NCBI GenBank assembly: GCA_900546345.1
Contig: URCI01000065.1
Span: 1-13,824, forward strand
Origin: an uncultured Prevotella sp.
Lineage (GTDB): Bacteria > Bacteroidota > Bacteroidia > Bacteroidales > Bacteroidaceae
Reading direction: 5' to 3'
Length of the DNA: 13,824 nucleotides
Shown piece after piece: positions 1 to 5,717 of the stretch. Position 1 is the first letter of the stretch. The number at the start of each line of letters is the position of its first letter. A model generated the notes under the pieces. The model did not search any database and had not been told where the DNA came from. It saw only the letters and a list, made by a program, of their open reading frames with translations. Position numbers and translations under genes: made by a program.

Positions 1-1
1 C

Positions 2-1237
2 GACCGCCAAGGACAGACCCTCTACGACATGGCACGCTACGCTCTCTATGGTGAACTGGCCTACTACACAACGTTGCCGGAAATGAAACGCCACTATGAG
101 ACTCTCAGAAACGATTACGAGAAGGCCATGATGCCGTTGCTCAGCAAAGACAATGACGTCTATTGCGAGACACGACAGAACCAGCTCACCACACAAGGCA
201 AAGCCCGGGAAGCTCTGCACTTCAACGATCAGTGGCTGAAAAGGACACCGTCTGGATCGCACGACTATGCCCTGGTCACGCTCTATCGCTATCTTGCCTA
301 CAAGGCACTCGGCGACACGACAAGGATGCTGTATTGGGTGACACAGTCTGTCATCAATGACATCCGCTTAGGCGTCACCGACCAAGGATCCATCTGGGAA
401 CTGGCCAACCAGCTGATGCTCAGTGGTGACCTGCAACGTGCCTACCGCTATATCAGCTATGCCAGCCAGTGCGCCAACACCTTCGGCGCACGACAGCGCA
501 AATGGCAAGTAGCCCCTCTCATGGCAAGTCTCGCCGGACAATACAAAAGCGCGAGCGAGAGCAGCCACCAACGTCTGACCGTCTCACTATGCGCTCTGAG
601 CGTGCTCTTTGTCATCGCCTTGGTGCTATTGTTGCTGACCATCAAGCAGCGCAACCATATCCGCCGTACACGTAACCTGCTCTACCAAAGCAATGCCAAT
701 TTGCAAGAAAGCAACACACGACTCGCCGACAGCAACATACGACTCGCCGACAGCAATCGTGTCAAAGAAGAATATATCGGGCAATTCCTCGAACTGTGTA
801 GCCTCTACGTCAACCGCATCGACAAGATCAAGAAACGCACGGCACGCTATCTCAAAAACAAACAATATGTGGAACTGGAACGTATCCTTCACAGCAAGGA
901 GAGCAACGATGAAGACGCCAGCGAACTCTACAAAAGCTTTGACTCGGCCTTCATCCATCTCTTTCCCCACTTTGTCGAAGACATCAACGCACTGCTCCGA
1001 CCCGAGGCCCAGCTGAGCGTGGAGAAAGACGGGCAGCTCAGCACCTCTATCCGTATCTTTGCGCTCATCCGCCTCGGCATCAACGACAGTTCCAAGATCG
1101 CAGAGTTTCTCCACTACAGCGTCAACACCATATATAATTATCGCGCACGCGTGAAGAAAGGGGCTATTGGCGACAAAGAGGACTTCGAAGAGAAGGTGAA
1201 GATGATTGGTATAAATGTTAAAAACACAACGAATTGA
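2..1237 (+). CDS. DUF6377-type membrane-anchored regulator, 5' partial
   Basis: The frame is open to the left edge (codons run from base 2, before the first ATG at 29), so the N-terminus lies outside the window. Counting from the ATG at 29, residues 1-180 are helical and TPR-like (alternating Tyr/Leu/Ala helices). Residues 184-205 are one transmembrane helix rich in Leu/Val/Ile, followed by basic residues (KQRNHIRRTR). Residues 221-247 form a short coiled coil of heptads starting with Ser-Asn. The C-terminal 150 residues match the DUF6377 family of Bacteroidota, including a helix-turn-helix-like end (SSKIAEFLHYSVNTIYNYRA, about 355-374). The topology suggests a periplasmic sensor with a cytoplasmic DNA-binding tail; that role is inferred from the family. 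It ends 20 bp before the trp promoter. Nothing ties it to tryptophan control. Confidence 0.8.
   Translation, partial: DRQGQTLYDMARYALYGELAYYTTLPEMKRHYETLRNDYEKAMMPLLSKDNDVYCETRQNQLTTQGKAREALHFNDQWLKRTPSGSHDYALVTLYRYLAYKALGDTTRMLYWVTQSVINDIRLGVTDQGSIWELANQLMLSGDLQRAYRYISYASQCANTFGARQRKWQVAPLMASLAGQYKSASESSHQRLTVSLCALSVLFVIALVLLLLTIKQRNHIRRTRNLLYQSNANLQESNTRLADSNIRLADSNRVKEEYIGQFLELCSLYVNRIDKIKKRTARYLKNKQYVELERILHSKESNDEDASELYKSFDSAFIHLFPHFVEDINALLRPEAQLSVEKDGQLSTSIRIFALIRLGINDSSKIAEFLHYSVNTIYNYRARVKKGAIGDKEDFEEKVKMIGINVKNTTN
716..757 (+). repeat. Tandem 21-bp duplication encoding coiled-coil heptads
   Basis: Two adjacent 21-bp units (716-736, 737-757) differ at two positions. Each encodes one heptad, TRLADSN then IRLADSN, within the coiled coil just after the membrane helix of the DUF6377 protein. 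Similar but diverged SN-starting heptads flank them. The unit is a multiple of three, so copy-number change would lengthen the linker without a frameshift. Confidence 0.85.
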
Positions 1238-1256
1238 TATTTTTCCACCCAAAACG

Positions 1257-1287
1257 TTTGCAGTTTAACGGAAAACATGTATCTTTG
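1257..1287 (+). promoter_or_regulatory. Bacteroidota-type promoter of the trp operon
   Basis: TTTG at 1257-1260 and TATCTTTG at 1280-1287 are separated by 19 bp, matching the -33/-7 pattern (TTTG, N19-21, TAnnTTTG) of the main Bacteroidota sigma factor. Transcription should start about 1293-1296, some 25 nt before the leader peptide ATG. It is the only good promoter I see ahead of the trp genes. Confidence 0.8.
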
Positions 1288-1317
1288 CACTCGAAATATA
1301 AAACAAGAGAATAGAAT

Positions 1318-1377
1318 ATGATGAATCATGTATCTGCATATTGGTGGTGGCGTAGCTCAAGATCTAAAAAGTCGTGA
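1318..1377 (+). CDS. trpL: trp operon leader peptide (19 aa, three Trp in a row)
   Basis: The ORF MMNHVSAYWWWRSSRSKKS starts at ATG 1318 (or 1321) and stops at TGA 1375-1377. Three consecutive TGG codons lie at 1342-1350. A short peptide with consecutive Trp codons, directly after a promoter and about 40 nt before an intrinsic terminator in front of trp biosynthetic genes, is the signature of ribosome-mediated attenuation. A ribosome stalled at the Trp codons would leave the RNA from about 1365 free. One that reaches the stop codon covers 1371-1388, the proposed antiterminator arm. The peptide itself probably has no function. No Shine-Dalgarno is evident, as is usual in this phylum. Confidence 0.9.
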   Translation: MMNHVSAYWWWRSSRSKKS

Positions 1378-1437
1378 GTCGAGAAGCCGTGTGGGTACTA
1401 CATCCAACAACATACAAAGGCCTGTCGTTCTTGCGAC
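1371..1437 (+). promoter_or_regulatory. Putative antiterminator of the trp attenuator
   Basis: Hand folding pairs 1371-1378 (GTCGTGAG) with 1430-1437 (CTTGCGAC) over all eight positions, two of them G-U. It continues with 1380-1382:1425-1427 and 1386-1388:1419-1421. This uses the left arm and loop of the terminator, so the two folds exclude each other. The 5' arm contains the leader stop codon. A weaker protector pairing of 1349-1359 (last Trp codon onward) with 1375-1388 is possible (CTCA:TGAG, GGC:GCC). Energies were not computed. Confidence 0.6.
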
Positions 1438-1448
1438 AGGCCTTTTTT
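1416..1448 (+). terminator. Attenuator: intrinsic terminator before trpD
   Basis: A perfect 12-bp stem, AAAGGCCTGTCG (1416-1427) with CGACAGGCCTTT (1434-1445), has a 6-nt loop and runs into six T (1443-1448). It lies between the leader peptide and trpD, so it should stop transcription when tryptophan is plentiful. Confidence 0.92.
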
Positions 1449-1477
1449 AATGCTGAATGTTGAAGGATGAAGGATAA
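1449..1477 (+). repeat. Short run of the TGAATGTTGAA heptamer-type repeat
   Basis: The A-rich 1449-1519 leader of trpD begins with GCTGAATGTTGAAGGATGAA, a short relative of the heptamer repeat found between trpC and trpF. The rest, up to the trpD ATG, is A-rich with no other signal I can identify. Confidence 0.4.
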
Positions 1478-1519
1478 ATTAAAAAACAGACAAATATAAA
1501 CATTAAAACATAAACGCAT

Positions 1520-2524
1520 ATGGACATCAAGGCTATTTTCAACCGTCTCCTCAACCATGAGGAGCTGAAACGTGAAGAGACAAAGGAACTGCTCATCGCC
1601 ATCACACGCGGTGAGCTCAACGATGCAGAGATCGCAGCACTGCTGACCGCCATACAGATGCGCGGTATCAGCGTCGAAGAGCTCTTAGGTTTCCGCGACG
1701 GCATTCTCGCCACGGGTGTGCCCGTGCCTCTGGACTGTGACCGCTATATCGATGTGGTCGGCACCGGCGGTGACCGCAAGAACACGTTCAACATCTCCAC
1801 GACAGCCTGCTTCGTCATTGCCGGTGCAGGATATAAAGTGGCAAAGCACGGCAACTACGCAGCCACGAGCGTCAGCGGCGCGTCGAACGTTATCAAGAAC
1901 CACGGCGTAAACTTCACCGCAGACCTCGACAAACTCAACCGGTCTATCAACGAGTGCGGCATCGTCTATCTCCATGCACAGCTCTTCGCCAAAGCCATGA
2001 AGTTCGTCGGTGCCATCCGCAAGGCTCTGCCCTTCCCGACATTCTTCAATCTCCTCGGCCCGATCATCAACCCGTCAAAACCTCAGTGCCAGCTGCTCGG
2101 CGTGGCTAACCTCGACCAGATGCGCCTCTATCAGCAGGTCTATCAGAAGATCGGCATCGACTACGGTATCGTCAACAGCATCGACGGCTACGACGAGATC
2201 TCGCTCACTGGACCGTTTAAGGTGACCACGGCAGACTACGAGCGCGTGTTCAAACCGGCTGAGCTGGGCTTCGACATCGCCAAGCCGGAGGAGATACAGG
2301 CCGGCGCCACAGAGGAAGAGGCCAAGGAGATCTTCGACAACGTACTGGCCAACAAGGCTCTGCCCGCACAGAAAAATATCGTGCTCGCCAACGCTGCCTT
2401 CGGTATCCAGGTCTATGAGAAAGGCAAGAAGTCGATCGAAGAGTGCATAGAGATCGCCCGCGAGAGTATCGACAGTGGCAAGGCGCTCAACACCTTCAAG
2501 AAGTTTGTGGAACTCAACTCGTAA
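1520..2524 (+). CDS. trpD: Anthranilate phosphoribosyltransferase
   Basis: This enzyme joins anthranilate and PRPP to give phosphoribosyl-anthranilate, step 2 of tryptophan synthesis, in the cytosol. The protein is 334 aa, the usual length. The small helical N-terminal domain covers residues 1-65. Family motifs are the PRPP loop GTGGD (81-85), NIST (91-94), KHGN (109-112), Arg167, NLLGPIINP (177-185) and the Mg-binding Asp-Glu pair at 225-226. The start at 1520 gives the normal N-terminus. It is the first structural gene after the attenuator and is not fused to trpG. It carries no palindromic repeat, unlike the genes from trpF to trpE. The stop is followed by an 86-bp spacer with a C/G-rich inverted repeat. 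Confidence 0.97.
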   Translation: MDIKAIFNRLLNHEELKREETKELLIAITRGELNDAEIAALLTAIQMRGISVEELLGFRDGILATGVPVPLDCDRYIDVVGTGGDRKNTFNISTTACFVIAGAGYKVAKHGNYAATSVSGASNVIKNHGVNFTADLDKLNRSINECGIVYLHAQLFAKAMKFVGAIRKALPFPTFFNLLGPIINPSKPQCQLLGVANLDQMRLYQQVYQKIGIDYGIVNSIDGYDEISLTGPFKVTTADYERVFKPAELGFDIAKPEEIQAGATEEEAKEIFDNVLANKALPAQKNIVLANAAFGIQVYEKGKKSIEECIEIARESIDSGKALNTFKKFVELNS

Positions 2525-2525
2525 A

Positions 2526-2557
2526 GCCCTCCTCTAACTCCCCCCAAGGGGGGAGAA
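2526..2557 (+). repeat. C/G-rich inverted repeat in the trpD-trpC spacer
   Basis: CTCCCCCC (2538-2545) and GGGGGGAG (2548-2555) form an 8-bp stem with an AA loop, preceded by AGCCCTCCTCTAA. It resembles the operon's other palindromic repeats (AGCCTCACCCCC...) but is a distinct subfamily. No T tract follows, so it is unlikely to be an efficient terminator. It is not translated if trpC starts at 2611. Confidence 0.7.
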
Positions 2558-2610
2558 CCGCAATACCGACTAGGACGAATGGGGATAAACTTGTAGTAAA
2601 ACTGAATAAC

Positions 2611-3411
2611 ATGGATATATTAGAAGAAATCGTAGCACACAAGGTAGAAGAGTTGCAAGAGCGGATGGGCTTCATCTCTCCGCGCCGCCTCTACTCGCTT
2701 GTCGAAGAACAGATCAAGAAGGAGACCAGCGCACCGGCTTCGATGCGCCAGGCGCTGATGGACTCTCCTACGGGCATCATCGCCGAGTTCAAACGCAAAT
2801 CACCCAGCAAAGGATGGATCAAACAAGAGGGCAAGGCGGCTGTCATCCCCTTGAGCTATCAGCAAAACGGTGCGTCGGCGCTGAGCATCCTCACCGACAC
2901 GAAGTACTTCGGTGGCTACGACGAGTATATCCAGCAAGCACGTGCCGCCGGCGTGACGATACCTATATTATATAAGAACTTCGTCATCGATGAGTACCAA
3001 CTCTTCCAAGCACGCTACTGTGGTGCTTCTGCCGTGCTGATCATCGCTGCCTGCCTGGAAAAGGACAAATGCAAGGCACTGCTCCACACTGCTCACGAGC
3101 TGGGTCTGGAGGCCTTACTGGAGATGCACGGCGAGGAGGACTTCGAATACGCCGACATCGAACCCGACATGTATGGCATCAACAACCGCAACCTCGGTAC
3201 TTTTGTCACTGACGTGAACAACAGCTTCCGTCTCGCCGAGCGTCTGCCGAAAGGTGTGTGCACGGTGAGCGAGAGTGGTATCGGCGACCCCGACACGATC
3301 CGACAGCTGCGCAAGGTAGGCTTCCACGGCTTCCTCATGGGCGAGCACTTCATGAAGGCTGAGGACCCTGGGAAAGAACTCGCACAGTTCGTCAAGCAAA
3401 TAAAGGAATGA
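2611..3411 (+). CDS. trpC: Indole-3-glycerol phosphate synthase
   Basis: It decarboxylates and cyclises CdRP to indole-3-glycerol phosphate in the cytosol. The protein is 266 aa and is a (beta/alpha)8 barrel. Visible motifs are AEFKRKSPSKG (58-68, with Glu59 and Lys61), the catalytic-Lys strand ILYKNFVIDEYQ (119-130, Lys122), EALLEMHGEED (168-178, Glu171), GINNRNL (189-195, Asn192) and SESGI (220-224). GFLMGEHFM is the phosphate end of the barrel. The ATG at 2611 gives the family N-terminus (MDILEEIVAHK). The frame is open upstream to 2443, but that stretch overlaps trpD in another frame and crosses a repeat, so I reject it. It is a separate gene from trpF, as is usual in this phylum. Confidence 0.97.
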   Translation: MDILEEIVAHKVEELQERMGFISPRRLYSLVEEQIKKETSAPASMRQALMDSPTGIIAEFKRKSPSKGWIKQEGKAAVIPLSYQQNGASALSILTDTKYFGGYDEYIQQARAAGVTIPILYKNFVIDEYQLFQARYCGASAVLIIAACLEKDKCKALLHTAHELGLEALLEMHGEEDFEYADIEPDMYGINNRNLGTFVTDVNNSFRLAERLPKGVCTVSESGIGDPDTIRQLRKVGFHGFLMGEHFMKAEDPGKELAQFVKQIKE

Positions 3412-3419
3412 TGAGGGAT

Positions 3420-3480
3420 CAATGTTGAATGATGAATGATGAGTGTTGAATGTTGAGTGATGAATGTTGAAGAGAGAATG
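3420..3480 (+). repeat. Degenerate heptamer repeat (TGAATGT/TGAATGA) in the trpC-trpF spacer
   Basis: The 66-bp spacer is nearly all ATGTTGA/ATGATGA-like heptamers and runs into the trpF start. Several in-frame ATGs (3457, 3478, 3481) come from it. I know this AT-rich repeat type as common in Bacteroidota intergenic DNA, where its complement is often mistranslated as HHSTFNI-like peptides. Confidence 0.75.
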
Positions 3481-4161
3481 ATGAAAAATCAACTGATCAA
3501 AGTATGCGGCATGCGCGACGCGCAGAACATCCGCGAGGTGGCGGCCTTAGGCGTGAACCTCATCGGTCTGATCTTCTACCCCAAGAGTCCGCGATATGTA
3601 AAAAGCCCCAACAGCCTCACCCCCTTACCCCTCTCCCAAGGAGAGGGGAGTGATATGCTGGATAAACAGTATAAGACCGTCGGTGTCTTCGTCAATGACA
3701 TGCCCCAGAACATTGTCACGGCAGTGTACAACTATCATCTGAGCTACATACAGCTTCACGGCGACGAGAGTACGGTGATGATCGACAACCTGCGCCGGAC
3801 GCTCGTTCCCGACATCGTACCCCAAATCAAGATCATCAAAGCGATCAGCGTGTCCTGTGCAGAAGACATCAAACAGTGCGAGACATATGAGGGTCACGTC
3901 GACCTCTTCCTCTTCGACACAAAATGCAAGGGTTATGGGGGCAGCGGACAGAAATACGACTGGTCGGTGCTCGATGCTTACACGGGGCAAACTCCTTTCC
4001 TGCTCAGCGGTGGCATCGGACCGGAAGATGCAGAACGCATCCATGACTTCCATCATCCGAGATGCATCGGCATCGATCTCAACAGCAAGTTCGAAACAGC
4101 ACCGGGAATGAAAGACGTGACCAAGCTACAGCAATTCCTTCTTCAATTGAACAAACAATAG
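3481..4161 (+). CDS. trpF: Phosphoribosylanthranilate isomerase with an in-frame repeat insertion
   Basis: It converts phosphoribosyl-anthranilate to CdRP. With the ATG at 3481 the protein is 226 aa, against about 200-210 in the family. Motifs: KVCGM (catalytic Cys9), GLIFYPKSPRYV (29-40), VGVFVN (67-72), QLHGDE (91-96), FLFDTK (143-148, catalytic Asp146), LSGGIGPED (175-183) and GIDLNSKFE (197-205). Between the RYV strand and VGVFVN, where relatives have about 13 residues, there are 26. Residues about 45-63 (SLTPLPLSQGEGSDMLDKQ) are the translation of a palindromic repeat. The catalytic residues remain, so the enzyme may work with an altered loop/helix after beta-strand 2. ATGs at 3457 and 3478 are also in frame but lie in the heptamer repeat. 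trpA follows after 9 bp. Confidence 0.95.
   Translation: MKNQLIKVCGMRDAQNIREVAALGVNLIGLIFYPKSPRYVKSPNSLTPLPLSQGEGSDMLDKQYKTVGVFVNDMPQNIVTAVYNYHLSYIQLHGDESTVMIDNLRRTLVPDIVPQIKIIKAISVSCAEDIKQCETYEGHVDLFLFDTKCKGYGGSGQKYDWSVLDAYTGQTPFLLSGGIGPEDAERIHDFHHPRCIGIDLNSKFETAPGMKDVTKLQQFLLQLNKQ
3614..3669 (+). repeat. Palindromic repeat copy 1 (forward), inside trpF
   Basis: The core is GCCTCACCCCC, then the hairpin CCCCTCTCC (3628-3636), loop CAA, GGAGAGGGG (3640-3648), then AGTGATATGCTGGATAAACA. It is inserted in frame in trpF. It has the forward-type tail GATAAACA and no reverse partner nearby. Confidence 0.92.
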
Positions 4162-4170
4162 AATAGAAAT

Positions 4171-4983
4171 ATGAATAAGATCAACCAATTATTTGCAAAC
4201 CGCGGCGACCGTAAACTGCTGTCGCTGTATTTCTGCGCAGGCTGTCCGACACTGGACGGCACGGGCGATGTCATCCTCGCCATGCAACGTCATGGCATTG
4301 ACATGGTGGAGGTGGGCATTCCCTTCAGTGACCCGCTTGCCGACGGTCCCGTCATACAGAGTGCTGGCACGGTAGCGCTGAAAAATGGGATCACGCTGAA
4401 GAAGATCTTCTCCCAGCTCCAAGCTATCAAAGATGAAGTAAAGATCCCCTTGGTGATGATGGGGTATCTCAATGTCATCATGCACTATGGGCTGGACAAC
4501 TTCTTCCGCAGCTGTGTGGAGAGTGGTGCCAGCGGCTGCATCATCCCCGACCTGCCCTTCAAAGACTATATGGATGTGGTGAAGCCCATCGCCGACAAAT
4601 ACGACATCCGTGTGATCATGATGATCACGCCAGAGACGAGTGAGGAGCGCATCCGCTTCATCGATGAGCACACCGATGGATTTATATATATGGTATCCTC
4701 CGCCAGCATCACGGGTGCACAAAAGAGTTTTGGTGAGGCTAAGCAGGCTTACTTCCGGCATATCAACTCGATGCGCCTCCACAATCCCCGCATGATCGGT
4801 TTCGGCATCAGCAACAAGCAGACCCTTGAGAGCGCTCAGCAGAATGCTGCCGGTGCCATCATCGGCTCGAAGTTCGTCACGCTGCTCAACGAGACAAAAG
4901 ACCCGGATCGTGCCCTCAACCAACTTTTCGACGCATTAGAAAAGCCTCACCCCCTATCCCCTCTCCAAAGGAGAGGGGAGTAA
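4171..4983 (+). CDS. trpA: Tryptophan synthase alpha chain
   Basis: It cleaves indole-3-glycerol phosphate to indole and G3P, passing indole to TrpB through the alpha2-beta2 tunnel. The protein is 270 aa. The catalytic pair is visible: Glu47 in MVEVGIPF and Asp58 in SDPLADGP. Also present are MGYLN, IIPDLPF (family IxPDLP), the flexible-loop region SSASITGAQKSF and GFGISN. The last 12 residues (PHPLSPLQRRGE) and the TAA stop come from a palindromic repeat that starts at 4944. Core homology ends near residue 258, so the native end and stop have probably been replaced. It starts 9 bp after trpF. The partner gene trpB is separated from it by the DUF559 gene, which is unusual for a pair whose products form one complex. 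Confidence 0.97.
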   Translation: MNKINQLFANRGDRKLLSLYFCAGCPTLDGTGDVILAMQRHGIDMVEVGIPFSDPLADGPVIQSAGTVALKNGITLKKIFSQLQAIKDEVKIPLVMMGYLNVIMHYGLDNFFRSCVESGASGCIIPDLPFKDYMDVVKPIADKYDIRVIMMITPETSEERIRFIDEHTDGFIYMVSSASITGAQKSFGEAKQAYFRHINSMRLHNPRMIGFGISNKQTLESAQQNAAGAIIGSKFVTLLNETKDPDRALNQLFDALEKPHPLSPLQRRGE

Positions 4984-4999
4984 TATGTTAGATAAACAA
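4944..4999 (+). repeat. Palindromic repeat copy 2 (forward), supplies the trpA stop
   Basis: GCCTCACCCCC is followed by the hairpin CCCCTCTCC (4958-4966), AAA, GGAGAGGGG (4970-4978), then AGTAATATGTTAGATAAACA. It encodes the TrpA tail and its TAA. It has the forward-type tail and pairs with the reverse copy at 5056-5108 across the next start codon. Confidence 0.93.
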
Positions 5000-5009
5000 T
5001 TATTTGAGT

Positions 5010-5525
5010 ATGAAGAAGAATTCCCAAAAGGACACACTTTCGAAGTATCCATCACCCGCAGAGCATTCTACTCCCCTCGCCCTCGGAGAGGGGCAAGGGG
5101 GTGAGGCTGTAGAGGATGAGATTGGTAAGGCACCTCCCTCTCCTTCTACCTCTTATGCCTACATGACAGCCTCTCCTGATAGATATGGCTTGCTGAAACA
5201 GTTTGCCAAAGAAAACAAACAAAATATGACCGTGGCAGAAAGATACCTGTGGGATCATCTTCGTGATTATCAGCACACCTTTCACTTTAGACGGCAACAT
5301 ATCATTGGGGATTATATCGTCGACTTCGTTAGTTTAGAATACAAACTTGTCATTGAAGTAGATGGAGGCTATCACGCTGAACGACAACAGGTGGAGGATG
5401 ATGCCCGTAGAACGGAAGATCTCAACCACATGGGATTTGACGTTGTCAGATTTACTAATGAGGATGTTCTATTTGACACTGGAAAAACATTGGAAAGGCT
5501 AAGAAAGATATTGGGGATTGAATAA
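5010..5525 (+). CDS. DUF559 (Vsr-like, PD-(D/E)XK) endonuclease-domain protein
   Basis: The DUF559 signature fills residues 58-171 counted from ATG 5010: TVAERYLWDHLRD (74-86), FHFRRQHIIGDYIVDF (91-106), LVIEVDGGYH (113-122) and a C-terminal RFTNEDVL segment. Asp105, Glu116 and Asp118 fit the PD-(D/E)XK metal site. The family (COG2852-like) is related to very-short-patch-repair nucleases. Members are mostly uncharacterised, so the substrate is unknown. The N-terminal 51 residues are not part of the domain and include a translated repeat (PAEHSTPLALGEGQGGEA, 16-33). A second in-frame ATG at 5163 would give a normal-sized 120-aa protein free of the repeat, and may be the real start. It lies between trpA and trpB on the operon strand, with repeats on both sides, so it is probably cotranscribed. 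It has no known role in tryptophan synthesis. Confidence 0.88.
   Translation: MKKNSQKDTLSKYPSPAEHSTPLALGEGQGGEAVEDEIGKAPPSPSTSYAYMTASPDRYGLLKQFAKENKQNMTVAERYLWDHLRDYQHTFHFRRQHIIGDYIVDFVSLEYKLVIEVDGGYHAERQQVEDDARRTEDLNHMGFDVVRFTNEDVLFDTGKTLERLRKILGIE
5056..5108 (-). repeat. Palindromic repeat copy 3 (reverse), in the DUF559 N-terminal region
   Basis: On the minus strand this is AGCCTCACCCCCTTGCCCC, the imperfect hairpin, then AGTAGAATGCTCTGCGGG. Read on the plus strand it encodes PAEHSTPLALGEGQGGEA. It has the reverse-type tail. Confidence 0.93.
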
Positions 5526-5545
5526 AAAACACACACCCTCCAACA

Positions 5546-5622
5546 GCCTCACCCCCAACCCCTCTACGGCCTCACCCCCTACCCCCTCTCCATGGAGAGG
5601 GGAGTAATTTGCCGGATAAACA
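5546..5622 (+). repeat. Palindromic repeat copies 4a (fragment) and 4b (forward) after the DUF559 gene
   Basis: A truncated unit (5546-5565, GCCTCACCCCCAACCCCTCT) is followed at 5569 by a complete unit, GCCTCACCCCCTACCCCCTC, hairpin, then AGTAATTTGCCGGATAAACA (to 5622). Both are forward and untranslated. This is the forward partner of the reverse copies in trpB. Confidence 0.92.
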
Positions 5623-5665
5623 ATAAAAAAATACTGAAAGCAATATCAGAATACAAGAAGACTAC

Positions 5666-5717
5666 AATAATAACAGCAAAATAATAACAGCAAAATAGTA
5701 ACAGCAAAATAATAAAG
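5666..5717 (+). repeat. 14-bp tandem repeat abutting the trpB start
   Basis: AATAATAACAGCAA occurs at 5666-5679, 5680-5693 and, with one change, 5694-5707. A partial unit (5708-5717) ends directly at ATG 5718. It forms the A-rich, unstructured end of the trpB leader. The remainder of the 5526-5717 gap holds repeats 4a/4b and AT-rich sequence. Confidence 0.9.

Noticed and set aside
626..1252. A 208-codon open frame on the minus strand
   Set aside because: It is antisense to the conserved DUF6377 region and has no domain of its own.
1290..1450. T-box or other riboswitch as the leader control
   Set aside because: I see no T-box sequence or specifier-loop layout, and the consecutive Trp codons in a short ORF before a terminator explain the region fully.
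2443..2610. Upstream extension of trpC
   Set aside because: It overlaps trpD in another frame and crosses a C/G palindrome. TrpC is full length from 2611 with the family N-terminus.
5004..5009. TTG start for the DUF559 gene
   Set aside because: An ATG lies two codons later at 5010, and a further in-frame ATG at 5163 fits the domain boundary better.
4985..5104. A 39-codon ORF from ATG 4985 (MLDKQLFEYEE...)
   Set aside because: It begins in the tail of one repeat and ends in the next, with no family match. Similar MLDKQ starts occur in other forward copies, so it is a by-product of the repeat.
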